DNA of 64,000 nucleotides from assembly GCF_902506425.1 (NCBI RefSeq), contig NZ_LR732469.1, positions 124,001 through 188,000 on the forward strand, written 5' to 3'. The notes under the pieces were generated by a model. That model was not told where the DNA came from. It did not search any database and saw only the letters and a list, made by a program, of their open reading frames with translations. A program made the translations under genes and the position numbers. The DNA comes from Novosphingobium sp. 9U. Its GTDB lineage: Bacteria; Pseudomonadota; Alphaproteobacteria; Sphingomonadales; Sphingomonadaceae. Shown in pieces: positions 10,211 to 19,735 of the stretch; positions within the stretch are counted from its first letter, which is position 1; every line of letters begins with the position of its first letter.

Positions 10211-12024
10211 TCCTTGTCCGCCCCGGCCGGCACCAGCGAACGGATGTCCGAGATATCCACATCGCGCGTCTCGTCGGGCATGATGCCGAGCAAGGGGCCA
10301 ATGCGCGGAACGACGCGGCTGATCACCGGCGCCGCGTTCCAGGCGGCGGTGCGCTGGAACGAGGTGGCGGCGGTGCCCTGCGGCTCGTCGATCATGGCGA
10401 TCACGACATAGCGCGGGTGATCCATCGGGAAGGCCGAAGCGAACGTCGCGATCAACGAGTGCCGCTGATAGCCGCCCGCGCCGGGCTTCTCGGCCGAACC
10501 GGTCTTGCCGCCGACTCGAAAGCCCGGCGCGTCGGCCTTGCGACCGGTGCCGAAGGCGACGATCATGCGCAGCAGCTGGCGGATGCGCGCGCTGGTCGCG
10601 GCGGTGAACACCCGCTCGCCTTGGGGAACCTGGCCGGGCTGCAGCTTGGTGAGCGTCGCCGGACGGTAGATGCCACCGTTCACCAGCGCCGCATAGGCCG
10701 AGGCGAGGTGCAGCGGCGTCACCGCAATGCCGTGACCATAGGACACCGTCATCGTGCGCAGGCGCGGCCACACGCCCGAAGGCCAGATCGGAAAGCCGCG
10801 CGCGGGCAGCTCGATCGTCGGGCGCGCGTTCATGTGCAGCGCTTCCATGGTCTTCTTCAGCCGCACGCCGCCGAGTTCGTCGGCGATCTGCGCGGTCACC
10901 ACGTTCGACGAGTGGATCAGCGTCTCGGGTACATTGAGCGAGCCGCCGAAGTTGTGGCTGTCGTGAATGGTGAAGCCCGCGACATGCAGCGGCGCTGCGG
11001 GCCAGCGCCGCCCCAGGTTGGTGATCGTGCCGGCATCGAGCGCCGAGGCGACCGTGATCGGCTTGAAGGTGGAGCCCAGCTCGTAGACCTGGTTGGTCAC
11101 GCGGTTGAAGATGTTCGGCGTCGACGCGCGGTCGATCTTGTTGGGGTCGAACGACGGCAGCGAGGCCAGCGCCAGCACTTCGCCCGTATCGACATCCAAA
11201 ACCACGCCCGCGGCGCCCTTGGCGGCCGAAAGCGCCATGCCGCGGCCCAGCTCGTCCTCGAGAGCGCCCTGCACACGCACGTCGATCGAAAGCGACATCG
11301 GTGCGCTACGGCCCTCGTCGGACTTGAGGCGCTTGTCGAAGAATTCCTCCATGCCGACCTTGCCGTTGCCGTAGCTGTCGACGAAGCCGAGCACGTGCGC
11401 CGCGGTGGAGCCCTGCGGATAGAAACGGGTGGTTTCCTGCGGGAACTCCAAGGCCGGCTCACCCAGCGCGTGCACGCGGTTGGCTTCCTCGGGCAGGATC
11501 GACTTGCGCAAGTAGCCGGGCGTGCCGGTCTCCAGCATGCGGCGTACCTTGCGCACGTCGAGGTCGGGGAAGATTGCCTGCAGCCGCGCGGCCACGTCCG
11601 CTGGCTTGCCGATCAGCGGCGACCCCTCGGTCATCGCCTTGGGGTTGAACCACAGCGAGTAGACATGGAAGTCGCGAGCCAACGGCGCGCCGTTGCGGTC
11701 GACGATGATGCCGCGGCTGGGGATCAGCAGGCTCGCCGCATCGAATCGCTGGCCGGTGCCGCCGGTCACGCCCAGGTACGTCAGCCGAATAAGCGCGCAA
11801 GTCGCCAGCAGCGCGAAGCCGACCAGCACCCACAGCGCCCGCCACTTCGCGACGACCAACGCCTTCTGGCGCACATTGGCAAGGCGATGCCGCCCCGTGG
11901 AGAGCGGGACGGCCGGACGGATCGGGTCGGGATTGACGAATGCCAGGCGCGGCGCGGTATGAGGCCGCACCACACCGGGGCTGACGGGAGCCAACCCCTC
12001 GGGCGAGATCGCGCGGGTTGCCAT
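10207..12024 (-). CDS. ftsI: FtsI (PBP3), septal peptidoglycan transpeptidase
   Basis: Class B penicillin-binding protein that cross-links septal peptidoglycan with FtsW. It has 605 residues: a long basic cytoplasmic tail, one membrane anchor at about residues 65-88 (LVGFALLATCALIRLTYLG), a periplasmic dimerisation domain (SRGIIVDRNGAPLA) and the transpeptidase domain. Active-site motifs are visible: GSTFKP with the nucleophilic Ser (SxxK), SSN, and KTGSAEKP (KTG). It directly follows ftsL. Confidence 0.96.
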   Translation of the reverse strand: MATRAISPEGLAPVSPGVVRPHTAPRLAFVNPDPIRPAVPLSTGRHRLANVRQKALVVAKWRALWVLVGFALLATCALIRLTYLGVTGGTGQRFDAASLLIPSRGIIVDRNGAPLARDFHVYSLWFNPKAMTEGSPLIGKPADVAARLQAIFPDLDVRKVRRMLETGTPGYLRKSILPEEANRVHALGEPALEFPQETTRFYPQGSTAAHVLGFVDSYGNGKVGMEEFFDKRLKSDEGRSAPMSLSIDVRVQGALEDELGRGMALSAAKGAAGVVLDVDTGEVLALASLPSFDPNKIDRASTPNIFNRVTNQVYELGSTFKPITVASALDAGTITNLGRRWPAAPLHVAGFTIHDSHNFGGSLNVPETLIHSSNVVTAQIADELGGVRLKKTMEALHMNARPTIELPARGFPIWPSGVWPRLRTMTVSYGHGIAVTPLHLASAYAALVNGGIYRPATLTKLQPGQVPQGERVFTAATSARIRQLLRMIVAFGTGRKADAPGFRVGGKTGSAEKPGAGGYQRHSLIATFASAFPMDHPRYVVIAMIDEPQGTAATSFQRTAAWNAAPVISRVVPRIGPLLGIMPDETRDVDISDIRSLVPAGADKE

Positions 12025-12576
12025 TTACTGGACGTCGCTGGCGAGTTCGATGCGCGCGAGCCGCTTGCGCAAGCTGCGGGCATCGCGGGCGAGCGCCACC
12101 GCTTCGTCCTTCTCCTTGGCGTCAGCCGCGGGCTTGTGCGCGGGCGTCTTCGCCTGGGCCGGGGCGACTCCCGTCACTGGAGAGACCATCGCCAGCAGGC
12201 CGCCGGCGGGAGCGCCGTCGCTCTCGTTCACCGTTTTGGCGCTGGCGTAGCGGATCGGCTGCGGCGCGCCCGGCGCCGGCGCCTTGCCCAGCGCGGCCAG
12301 CTGGCGCTCGCCCTCGATGTACTGCTCGGCCCGCGGCGCCTCGTAGCCGAACTCGACGTCGTTCAGCGTCTTCAACTGCTGCTGGTTGGAGCGGGTCTGG
12401 AATTCGGTCTGCAGGAAATCGATGTCGCGCTGTAGGTACGCGATCCGCTTCTCCGAACCGGCCACCTGGCTCCTTACTGCGTTGACCCGCAGCATCAACG
12501 CCAGGCTGAGCGCACCGCAGATCAGCAGCACGGTCATCCAGCCGATCGAATGAACGCGATCGCGAGTGAGGTTCAT
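12025..12576 (-). CDS. ftsL: FtsL-like cell division protein
   Basis: Small bitopic division protein expected to bind FtsB/FtsQ and activate FtsWI. The 183-residue sequence has a short cytoplasmic N-terminus, one membrane helix (residues 14-32, [19 protein letters not shown]), then a periplasmic coiled coil (about residues 38-75). The Ala/Pro/Lys-rich C-terminal tail (residues 95-165) is long for the family. FtsL sequences diverge strongly, so the call relies on topology and position between rsmH and ftsI. Confidence 0.85.
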   Translation of the reverse strand: MNLTRDRVHSIGWMTVLLICGALSLALMLRVNAVRSQVAGSEKRIAYLQRDIDFLQTEFQTRSNQQQLKTLNDVEFGYEAPRAEQYIEGERQLAALGKAPAPGAPQPIRYASAKTVNESDGAPAGGLLAMVSPVTGVAPAQAKTPAHKPAADAKEKDEAVALARDARSLRKRLARIELASDVQ

Positions 12577-13541
12577 GCGGATTTCCTAGAGCGTGCAGGA
12601 GCAGGGGTACGTGACGCGCTGCGCAGGGTGGCGGAACGGGAACGGGGATTTCCGGCGACCTCGGCTTCGCTGGGCCGGATCGCCTTTGACACGTCGGCGA
12701 ACGTCGGCGCATCGGCGGGCGCGCTCATCGGCAGGTGGCGCGAGGTCGAGGCGCTGGCGCCGCTGGCTTCGCGCAGGAACTGCTTCACGACCCGGTCCTC
12801 GAGCGAGTGGAACGACACCACCGCCAAGCGCCCCTCGGCGCGCAGCAGCGCCTCGGCCGCGACCAGACCGGCATCGAGCTCGTCCAGTTCGCCGTTCACG
12901 TGGATGCGGATCGCCTGGAAGCTGCGCGTCGCCGGGTCCTTGGGCGCGCCGACACGATAGCCGAGCGCCTTGCGCACCACCCGCGCAAAGTCCTCGGTCG
13001 TCTCCAGCGGACGCGCGGCGACGATCGCGCGCGCCACGCGACGCGATTGGCGCTCCTCGCCATAGGTATAGAGCACATCGGCGATGCGGCTCTCTTCGGC
13101 GGAGTTTAGGAAATCGGACGCGGATTCGCCCTCCTGGCTCATGCGCATGTCGAGCGGGCCGTTGGTGGAGAAGGCAAAGCCCCGCTCGGGCTGATCCAGC
13201 TGCATTGAGGACACACCGATATCCATCGCAATGCCGTCGACCCGCGCTATCCCCAGCTCAGCCAAGCTTTCCACCATTTCGGAAAAGCGGCGCGGGTGCA
13301 GCACGAGGCGGGGCGCCTCCTGGTGCAGCTCGGGCCAGCCTGCCGGGTTGCCGCGTGCCGCCGCGATCGCATCGGGGTCGCGATCGAAGGCGTGCACGGT
13401 GGCGCCGGCGTCGAGGAGACGCCGGGTATAGCCGCCCGCGCCGAAAGTGGCATCGACGATCACCGCGCCCGGGGCGGGGCGCAGTGCGTGGACGACCTCT
13501 TCGAGGAGGACGGGGATGTGGGGGGCAGCGGAGGCGCTCAC
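12573..13541 (-). CDS. rsmH: RsmH (MraW), 16S rRNA m4C1402 methyltransferase
   Basis: SAM-dependent methyltransferase modifying the ribosomal P-site nucleotide C1402, normally the second gene of the dcw cluster. The 322-residue protein begins with [10 protein letters not shown] and contains the SAM loop [32 protein letters not shown] and [13 protein letters not shown], all RsmH hallmarks. The start is a GTG overlapping the mraZ stop (GTGA); its stop overlaps the ftsL start. Confidence 0.96.
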   Translation of the reverse strand: MSASAAPHIPVLLEEVVHALRPAPGAVIVDATFGAGGYTRRLLDAGATVHAFDRDPDAIAAARGNPAGWPELHQEAPRLVLHPRRFSEMVESLAELGIARVDGIAMDIGVSSMQLDQPERGFAFSTNGPLDMRMSQEGESASDFLNSAEESRIADVLYTYGEERQSRRVARAIVAARPLETTEDFARVVRKALGYRVGAPKDPATRSFQAIRIHVNGELDELDAGLVAAEALLRAEGRLAVVSFHSLEDRVVKQFLREASGASASTSRHLPMSAPADAPTFADVSKAIRPSEAEVAGNPRSRSATLRSASRTPAPARSRKSA

Positions 13542-14041
13542 TTGCCGGCCGCCTTCTTCAACTCGGCCTTGGCAAGGCTGGCGCAGGAGACTTGCGCGCC
13601 CTTGAACTGCGGCTCGGTCATGGCGGCCAGGGCTTCGGGGGCAAAGACGAAGAAGTACTGGCCCGCGCCCTGAAAGTAGAGCTGGTCTTCCACTTCGGCC
13701 AGGATCGCGAGATCTTCGGGCAGGACGAAGCGGCCCGAGCCGTCGAACGGGATCTCGTGGTAGTTGTAGAGGGTCATCGCCTTCATGTCGCGATCGAAGG
13801 GGAGGCCCGCCTGCATGGCGAACTGGCGCTCCTGCTCGATGATGTCCTCGAACTCGTGGGTGCGCGACAGGCCGTAGCCGACCAGGCAGTTCCAGCTTTC
13901 ATGCCGGGCGAGGCAAAGGATCGGCTTGTCGCCGCTCGACGCCTTGACGGTGCCACGGAACAGGTTGGGCAGCACGAAGCGGTTCTTGTCGCGTCGAAGC
14001 GAGAAGCCCTGCCCCCTGTAGATCAACGGCTGCCCCGCCAT
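13538..14041 (-). CDS. mraZ: MraZ, dcw cluster transcriptional regulator
   Basis: AbrB-like ring-forming DNA-binding protein that usually represses its own cluster by binding G-rich repeats upstream of mraZ. The 167-residue protein has two copies of the family domain, about residues 8-60 and 85-140 ([13 protein letters not shown] in the second). It is the first gene of the minus-strand dcw operon; the G-rich repeats just upstream are described with region 14042-14446. Confidence 0.93.
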   Translation of the reverse strand: MAGQPLIYRGQGFSLRRDKNRFVLPNLFRGTVKASSGDKPILCLARHESWNCLVGYGLSRTHEFEDIIEQERQFAMQAGLPFDRDMKAMTLYNYHEIPFDGSGRFVLPEDLAILAEVEDQLYFQGAGQYFFVFAPEALAAMTEPQFKGAQVSCASLAKAELKKAAGK

Positions 14042-14446
14042 CAGTTTCGACCAAATTCCCCGAAAGTGCCCCGTCCCGAAAAACAGCCGCGCTCCGCCTC
14101 ACCCGCGCAAGTGCGCAAGCGGACGTTCCGGGACTTCGCGAGTCACGGAAGAGTTCGGGCTTTCCGATTGATGATTCTTCTATCGCACCCGTTCGGGGCC
14201 GAAAAGGGAAAAGTGGGGACGATCGGTGCCAAACTTGTTGATTGTGAGTCAGCTCGGCTCACGACGGGCAGCCCTGCGGCGTGCGGGATGATGCTATCCT
14301 CTAGAAATCCATGGTTTACCAGCGCTTCACCGCTAGCTCGCCGAGAAGGCGGCCGTCCCGCTCAATCCCCAGACGCGGCGCACCCGATCATCTCAAGGGA
14401 GGAGCCTAGCTCGCCAACCCGCAAGCGCCGCGGCAGCTTCTTCAGC
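14042..14446 (-). promoter_or_regulatory. dcw cluster upstream region, probable mraZ promoter
   Basis: No gene is supported in this 405-bp gap. Read on the minus strand, the 50 bp before the mraZ ATG contain CGGGACGGGG and CTTTCGGGGAA. These are repeated (C/T)GGGG blocks about 11 bp apart, reminiscent of MraZ boxes (in E. coli TGGGN repeats with about 10-bp periodicity). Plus-strand frames here lack family resemblance. The promoter of the whole cluster must lie here or farther upstream; no clear -35/-10 pair was identified. Confidence 0.4.
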
Positions 14447-15277
14447 TTATCGGCTAATGGCGAGGGCGATGAGTGCCTCAAGAGCCGTGATGCGTCCCGC
14501 ATCTTCCCCATCGAACAGCGCTGCGTCCCCGACCACGATGGCGCGGCCCTTGCCGATGCGGCAGTCGGCCAGCAGCTGCTCCTTCCCGACACGACAATGC
14601 GCACCTGCTGAAACGCCGAGCTGCCCGCGCAAGTTCACCGGCAGGCGAATGCCTCGCGCCTCAACGGACTGCTCACCGCGCGGTTGCGCTTCGTCGAAGG
14701 CGAGCGCCAATCCCCAGTGGCTCAGGATCGGCGAGAGCATGGCGATGTCCTGCGGCCGACGCGGGTCGCCAAGTGGATAGTCCGAAGCCGCGGTCAGCAT
14801 GGGATCGGCAAACAGCAGGACGTGCCCGCCACCCCTCACCCACGTATCGAGTGCGAAATTCTCATCCGGCGTCAGTGGTCGCGGCTGGACAAGCACCAGT
14901 AGAGCGCTGGAAGGCAACGGGAGGCCCTGCTCGCCGGCAAGAGTGTCGACCGGCACGACCTTGCCCTGCTCTGCCAGCGTGCGCGCGGCCCAGTGTTGCG
15001 GGCCGACGTCGGCAAGCTGTCCCCGCAAATCCCCGGCTTCGCCCCAGATTAACGGCAGGCTGCTCGACAGTCCGATAGTGCGTTGAGGAACGGGATGGGT
15101 CTGCGATCCACAGGCACTCAGGAGCAGGCCAAGTGCGAGCGCTGCCAGGCCGGCCTTATTGCGCCGCGGCTCCGGTCGCCTGCGCAGAAGACGCCACCGC
15201 TCCAGGAGTCGGATCGGCAGCCGGGACGACCCCGATGTCGGCCAAGGGCTCGCTCGCCGGCTTCTTGGGCTCCCCAT
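14447..15277 (-). CDS. DUF4350-like lipoprotein (GldG/ABC-auxiliary type)
   Basis: Probable lipoprotein of unknown role. After a basic N-terminus, residues 43-58 form a lipoprotein signal (GLAALALGLLLSAC, lipobox LSAC). The rest resembles DUF4350 / ABC-auxiliary domains, with ALLVLVQPRPLTPDENFALD and GGHVLLFADPML, which suggests a carbohydrate-binding-like Rossmann fold. The only ATG gives a 44-residue basic leader and overlaps the upstream gene by 122 bp. No ATG, GTG or TTG lies nearer the signal, so the start is uncertain. No ABC transporter genes are adjacent. Confidence 0.7.
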   Translation of the reverse strand: MGSPRSRRASPWPTSGSSRLPIRLLERWRLLRRRPEPRRNKAGLAALALGLLLSACGSQTHPVPQRTIGLSSSLPLIWGEAGDLRGQLADVGPQHWAARTLAEQGKVVPVDTLAGEQGLPLPSSALLVLVQPRPLTPDENFALDTWVRGGGHVLLFADPMLTAASDYPLGDPRRPQDIAMLSPILSHWGLALAFDEAQPRGEQSVEARGIRLPVNLRGQLGVSAGAHCRVGKEQLLADCRIGKGRAIVVGDAALFDGEDAGRITALEALIALAISR

Positions 15278-15500
15278 CGACCGCGACGACCTCCTCGACA
15301 GGCTCGCGCGTATCGGTCAGGCGGGCACGGTCCATGATGATGTTGGCAAGACCGACGATCAGCAGCATCGCGCACAACCCGAACAGTCCGACCTGCAGGC
15401 GATGCATGGCCTGTGCGCGCAGCTCACGCGCGCCGGGAGGCGAGAAGTGCTGCGGCTTGGTGATCGGCTCGACTATGCGAGGCGGAGCGTTACCTGCCAT
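15156..15500 (-). CDS. Small single-pass membrane protein, unknown function
   Basis: A 114-residue protein with a charged cytoplasmic N-terminus, one hydrophobic helix (about residues 37-56, VGLFGLCAMLLIVGLANIIM) and an acidic, Ala/Pro-rich C-terminal tail. Starts 15 bp after the cysteine-synthase-like gene and overlaps the DUF4350-like gene, so the three are probably co-transcribed. I recognise no family; function unknown. Confidence 0.7.
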   Translation of the reverse strand: MAGNAPPRIVEPITKPQHFSPPGARELRAQAMHRLQVGLFGLCAMLLIVGLANIIMDRARLTDTREPVEEVVAVDGEPKKPASEPLADIGVVPAADPTPGAVASSAQATGAAAQ

Positions 15501-15515
15501 CGACGAGACGATAGC

Positions 15516-16529
15516 TTATTGCGCCAGCCATGGGAAGACCGGCAGCCCCTTCGCCGTCAGCCACTCGCGATTGTAGAGCGAGGACAAGTAGCGGAAGCCG
15601 GTGTCGCACAGGATCGTCGCGACACGCGCGTCAGGACCGAGCTGGCGACCGAGCGCCACGGCGCCGGCGACGTTGATGCCGGAGGACAGCCCGAGGCACA
15701 GCCCCTCCTCCTGCAGCAGCCGTCCGACCCACAGAAGGCCCTCCTCGTCGGACACGCGAAACTGCGTGTCGATCGGTGCGCCTTCGAGGTTCGCGGTGAT
15801 GCGTCCCTGCCCGATGCCCTCGGCGACGGACGAGCCCTCCGCCTTCAGCTCACCGCAGGCATAGTAGTTGTAGAGCGCGGCGCCGTGCGGATCGGTCAAC
15901 GCAATGGTGATCGATTCATCGAAGGCCTTGAGGCCCATTCCAACGCCCGCGATGGTGCCGCCGGTGCCCGCGGCGCAGGTGAAGCCGCTGATGCGGCCGT
16001 CCATCTGCTCCCAGATCTCGGGCGCGGTGCTCTCGATGTGCGCCTTGCGATTGGCGATGTTGTCGAACTGGTTGGCCCAGACCGCGCCCTCCGTCTCCTC
16101 GGCCAGGCGGCGCGAGGTGTGGACGAAGTGGCCCGGATTGCTGAACGGCGCGGCGGGCACCAGCACCAGCTCGGCGCCGAGCGCGCGCAGTGTGTCCATC
16201 TTCTCGCGCGACTGGGTTTCGGGCATGACGATGACCGTCTTGTAGCCGAGCGCGTTGGCGACCAGCGCCGCACCGATACCCGTGTTACCGGCCGTGCCCT
16301 CGACAATGGTGCCGCCGGGCTTCAGCAGCCCCTTCTCCTCTGCATCGCGAACAATCCACAACGCGGCCCGGTCTTTCACCGAGGCGCCGGGGTTGGCGAA
16401 CTCGCACTTACCCCAGATCTCGCAGCCGGCTGCTTCGCTTGGCCCCTGCAACAGGACAAGCGGCGTGTTGCCGATGAGATCGAGAGTGGACGGACGGGCT
16501 TGGGGGGCGGTGCCAGCGGGCGCAGTCAT
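15516..16529 (-). CDS. cysK: Cysteine synthase A-like PLP enzyme
   Basis: Fold-type II PLP enzyme expected to make cysteine from O-acetylserine and sulfide. PLP-lysine motif ANPGASVKDRAAL, substrate loop EGTAGNTGIG, phosphate-binding AAGTGGTIAG, and a C-terminal CDTGFRYLSSLYN block common in the proteobacterial CysK2-like branch. The ATG at 16529 (MTAPAGTAPQ) gives 337 residues and fits the family. A TTG 36 bp upstream sits near a GAGGAGGGG sequence and is an alternative start. A cystathionine-synthase-like role cannot be excluded. Confidence 0.85.
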   Translation of the reverse strand: MTAPAGTAPQARPSTLDLIGNTPLVLLQGPSEAAGCEIWGKCEFANPGASVKDRAALWIVRDAEEKGLLKPGGTIVEGTAGNTGIGAALVANALGYKTVIVMPETQSREKMDTLRALGAELVLVPAAPFSNPGHFVHTSRRLAEETEGAVWANQFDNIANRKAHIESTAPEIWEQMDGRISGFTCAAGTGGTIAGVGMGLKAFDESITIALTDPHGAALYNYYACGELKAEGSSVAEGIGQGRITANLEGAPIDTQFRVSDEEGLLWVGRLLQEEGLCLGLSSGINVAGAVALGRQLGPDARVATILCDTGFRYLSSLYNREWLTAKGLPVFPWLAQ

Positions 16530-16611
16530 GGAGGCGGAAGTAGGTACAAGAAGCCCCAGGCGCAATCCGCATCTGTCCCCCTCCTCGTCAGAGAAGGGGG
16601 AACTCAGAAAA

Positions 16612-16929
16612 TCAGTCTTCCTGCGCGATCGTGACCTTGGCGCCTTCGAGATCGCCGGTGATCGGCACCTGGCACGACAGGCGCGAGTATTCGTTGCGGT
16701 GCTCGGAGCTGTCGAGAAGGTCGTTCTCGTCCTCGCTCATCGGCGACAGCTTGCCGAAAGTCTCGGGATCGATGTGGACGTGACAGGTCGCGCACGAGCA
16801 GCAACCGCCACACAGCGCCAGCAGCTCGTCAAAGCCGTTGTCGCGGATCACTTCCATCAGCGTGCGGCCTTCGCTCGCTTCGACGTTCGATTCTTCACCA
16901 GACTGATTGACGACGATGATCTGCGGCAT
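16612..16929 (-). CDS. [2Fe-2S] ferredoxin, adrenodoxin/rhodocoxin type
   Basis: Soluble electron carrier, 105 residues from the ATG at 16929. The cluster ligands fit C-x5-C-x2-C in CGGCCSCATC plus a distal Cys in LSCQVPIT, followed by the family feature CHVHIDPE. This branch usually serves cytochrome P450 or Rieske oxygenases. The gene is monocistronic and lies some 6 kb from the Rieske oxygenase at 22941, so a partnership is possible but unproven. The family also contains Isc-type ferredoxins. Confidence 0.9.
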   Translation of the reverse strand: MPQIIVVNQSGEESNVEASEGRTLMEVIRDNGFDELLALCGGCCSCATCHVHIDPETFGKLSPMSEDENDLLDSSEHRNEYSRLSCQVPITGDLEGAKVTIAQED

Positions 16930-17055
16930 GGTGGTGTGTTCCGTCCCTATCGGAAAAATAATATGATACGCCATGTATCACAACGCCGGCCTATACAAGC
17001 CTTGGCTTCAGGCTGCTAGTGGGTGCCTCCCGCTTTGACAAGGTAGCCGAATTAG

Positions 17056-17673
17056 ATGGGACTAAACGCACAGGCGTTGCGCGAGGGACTCGATGTGATC
17101 GCCGCGCAGGAGCCAGGCATGGCGCGCGCTCTGGAAATCGCCGGCTACCCCGAACCGCGCATTCGGGCCACGGGTTACGCCACGCTGCTGCGCACCATCG
17201 TCGGCCAGCAGGTGAGCGTCGCTGCGGCGGCCTCAGTCTGGAACAAGCTGGAGGCACTGCTGGGTGAGACCATGGCACCCGAAGTGCTGCTCGCCGCCGA
17301 GTTCGATGCGCTGCGCGGCTGTGGCCTCTCCCGCCAGAAACAGGGCTATGCGCGCTCGCTGTGCGAGCTGGTGGTCGCGGGCACGCTCGATCTCGCCAAC
17401 CTACCAGCCGACGACGAGGAGGCGATCGCGCAGCTGGTGCAGATCAAGGGCATCGGGCGGTGGTCGGCGGAGATCTACTTGCTGTTCGCGGAAGGACGGC
17501 CGGACATCTGGCCGGCCGGCGATCTTGCCGTGCAAGCCGGCTTGCACAAGATTCTCGGGCTCGAAGCGCGGCCGACCGAGAAGGAAGCTCGAGTGCTGGC
17601 GGAAGGATGGCGGCCACACCGCGGGGCGGCCGCGATCTTCACCTGGCATTGCTACAACAACGCCGCGCTGTAG
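17056..17673 (+). CDS. DNA-3-methyladenine glycosylase II (AlkA-like)
   Basis: HhH-GPD base excision repair glycosylase removing alkylated purines. The 205-residue protein lacks the N-terminal AlkA domain. Its helix-hairpin-helix is visible as IKGIGRWSAEIYLLF, and the catalytic Asp follows in WPAGDLAVQAG. Earlier, RTIVGQQVSVAAA matches the family's early helix. Transcribed divergently from the ferredoxin gene; its stop lies 10 bp from that of the convergent siroheme-synthase-like gene. Confidence 0.92.
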   Translation: MGLNAQALREGLDVIAAQEPGMARALEIAGYPEPRIRATGYATLLRTIVGQQVSVAAAASVWNKLEALLGETMAPEVLLAAEFDALRGCGLSRQKQGYARSLCELVVAGTLDLANLPADDEEAIAQLVQIKGIGRWSAEIYLLFAEGRPDIWPAGDLAVQAGLHKILGLEARPTEKEARVLAEGWRPHRGAAAIFTWHCYNNAAL

Positions 17674-17683
17674 CGAGGGTCGC

Positions 17684-18469
17684 CTAGTTTCTCAACGTGA
17701 CTACGAGGCCGCGTTGAACCTCGGGCTGGGCACCCCGCATGAGCGGCAGCCGCACCGCATCGGCCCTCGCGCGGTCCAGCACCGCGGTCGCGACGTCCGG
17801 CTCGAACGCGATCACGTCCGCCGCGCCCAGCCAGCGCATCTCGCGCAAGGTGAGATCGTCGGGATCTGCGCTCCGCAGCATGATCTCGACTGCTTGCGAG
17901 TCGAGCGCAACATCTGCTGCCGCAAGCCAGTCACCGACACGCCCGGCGCTGCGCTCGTCCAAAGGATCGAGTGGCCCACCCTGCCCCAACGCCGAGTCCA
18001 GCGCGCGCCGGCGATCGCCGGCATCCGGCCATTGCTTGCGCAGCGCCGACCGGCCGGCAAACAGCGCTTCCGCCAAAGCTCCCAAGGATCGCGGCAGCAG
18101 CGCCTCCAGCCGCAACCGCAGCTGCTTGGCCAACCCGGCCGAAGCGCCTCCCGTGCCGATAGCTATCAGCACCGGAGAGCGGTCCAGCACTGACGGAACC
18201 GTGAAGTCGCACAGTTCCGGCTTGTCTGTGACGTTCACCAGCAGCCCTGCACAACGCGCGCGGATCGCATCGGCTTGCATGCTGGCTTCGTCGTCGTGTG
18301 CGATGAAAGCGAGGCGCGCGCCCTTGTCGATGCCCTCCTGCAAGTCGTCCATCACCAGCCCACCGGCACGCTCGACCAAGCGCCGCTTGGCCTCGGCGGC
18401 ATCGCCTGCCCCCAGCACGATCACCGGTTGATTTGCGACGCGATGGAAGAGGGGCAGGGAGGCGATCAT
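17684..18469 (-). CDS. Siroheme synthase N-terminal-type protein (precorrin-2 dehydrogenase/ferrochelatase)
   Basis: The 261-residue protein from the ATG at 18469 starts with MIASLPLFHRVANQPVIVLGAG, the NAD-binding Rossmann start of CysG-N/Met8p proteins. It continues with LVNVTDKPELCDFTVPS and IGTGGASAGLAKQLR, both CysG-N landmarks. The uroporphyrinogen methyltransferase domain of full CysG is absent; the C-terminal ~50 residues (EMRWLGAADVIAFEPDVATA) only recall its beginning. Predicted role is siroheme synthesis for sulfite or nitrite reductase. Four bases separate it from lysA. Confidence 0.85.
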   Translation of the reverse strand: MIASLPLFHRVANQPVIVLGAGDAAEAKRRLVERAGGLVMDDLQEGIDKGARLAFIAHDDEASMQADAIRARCAGLLVNVTDKPELCDFTVPSVLDRSPVLIAIGTGGASAGLAKQLRLRLEALLPRSLGALAEALFAGRSALRKQWPDAGDRRRALDSALGQGGPLDPLDERSAGRVGDWLAAADVALDSQAVEIMLRSADPDDLTLREMRWLGAADVIAFEPDVATAVLDRARADAVRLPLMRGAQPEVQRGLVVTLRN

Positions 18470-18473
18470 GCGA

Positions 18474-19730
18474 TCACAGCCACTCCGGCACGCGCTCCGC
18501 CGCCAGGATCGTCGCCGGCTCGATCCGCTCGGCGACGACGGCCCACTTGTCGCCATCGACCATGACTTCGGGCACCAGCGCGCGACTGTTGTAGGTGTTC
18601 GCCATCGTCGCCCCGTAAGCACCGGCGGTGCGGAATACGCCGAGGTCACCGGCCCCGACCATATCGATCTCGCGAGCCATGGCGAAGGTGTCGGAGCTTT
18701 CGCAGATCGGGCCAACGATGTTGGCGGTCATGCGCTCGCCCGTGGGCGCGACCGCGGCGAAATCGTGCCAGGCATCGTACATCGCCGGGCGCACGAGGTC
18801 GTTCATCGCGGCGTCGACGACGACGAACGGGTTCACCGCGCCCGGCTTGACCCGGATGACCTCGGTGACGAGCACGCCGCCGTTGCCGGTGATCACCCGC
18901 CCGGGCTCGAACATGATCGTCGCGTCCCAACCGCGCGTGACCTCGGCAACCATGGCACCGTACTCGGCCGGGCCCGGCAAAGTCTCGCCCACTCGGTATG
19001 GTACGCCGAGGCCGCCCCCCAGGTCCATGTGGGTCACGCTCAGCCCCTGCTCGCGCAGTTCGCGCATCAGTTCGCCCATCTTGACGAAGGCGATGCGCGA
19101 GGGTTCGAGATCGGTGATCTGGCTGCCGATGTGCACTGCCAGCCCCCGCATCGTCAGGCCTGGCAGCGGCGCCAGGCGCGCATAGATTTCGGCCGCGCGA
19201 TCATAGGGCACGCCGAACTTGTTCTCAGACTTGCCGGTGGAGATCTTGGCATGGGTCTTGGCATCGACATCGGGGTTCACCCGCAGCGTGGCAACGGCCA
19301 CCTGCCCGCGCTCGGCGGCCAGGGCGGCGAGTTCGATGCCCTCTTCCTCGCTCTCAAGATTGAACTGGCCGAGCCCGGCTTCTAGCGCCTCGGCCATCTC
19401 CGCCTTGGTCTTGCCGACGCCCGAGAAGACGATGTCGCCGGCGGGCATGCCGGCTGCCAGCGCGCGGTGCATCTCGCCGGCCGAAACGACGTCGGCGCCG
19501 TAGCCCTCGCTCGCGAGCAGCTTGAGCACGGCAAGGTTGGGGTTCGACTTGACGGCGAAGGCCAGGTGCACCCGCGGCGAGGCGCTCAGCGCCTCGCGGA
19601 ACACGCGGGCATGCCGCGTCAGCGTGGCGCGCGAGTAGACGTATACGGGAGTCCCGACAGATGCCGCGATTGCGGCCAGCGGCACTTGCTCGGCGTGGAG
19701 TTCGCCGTGGCTGAGTTCGAAATGGTCCAT
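18474..19730 (-). CDS. lysA: LysA, diaminopimelate decarboxylase
   Basis: PLP-dependent (fold III) decarboxylation of meso-DAP to L-lysine. The start chosen is the ATG at 19730 (MDHFELSHGELHAEQVPL), giving 418 residues as expected; the frame is open farther upstream but lacks similarity there. The PLP lysine is in FAVKSNPNLAVLK, the glycine-rich phosphate site is LGGGLGVPY, the arginine segment is FEPGRVITG and the C-terminal substrate motif is CESSDTFA. Preceded by an LptM-like lipoprotein and argH in the same direction. Confidence 0.96.
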   Translation of the reverse strand: MDHFELSHGELHAEQVPLAAIAASVGTPVYVYSRATLTRHARVFREALSASPRVHLAFAVKSNPNLAVLKLLASEGYGADVVSAGEMHRALAAGMPAGDIVFSGVGKTKAEMAEALEAGLGQFNLESEEEGIELAALAAERGQVAVATLRVNPDVDAKTHAKISTGKSENKFGVPYDRAAEIYARLAPLPGLTMRGLAVHIGSQITDLEPSRIAFVKMGELMRELREQGLSVTHMDLGGGLGVPYRVGETLPGPAEYGAMVAEVTRGWDATIMFEPGRVITGNGGVLVTEVIRVKPGAVNPFVVVDAAMNDLVRPAMYDAWHDFAAVAPTGERMTANIVGPICESSDTFAMAREIDMVGAGDLGVFRTAGAYGATMANTYNSRALVPEVMVDGDKWAVVAERIEPATILAAERVPEWL

Positions 19731-19735
19731 GGGTC

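Noticed and set aside
10417..12435. Plus-strand frame of about 670 codons opposite ftsI and ftsL
   Set aside because: Composition is typical of antisense frames (Arg/Gln/His-rich repeats), and ftsI/ftsL have all expected motifs.
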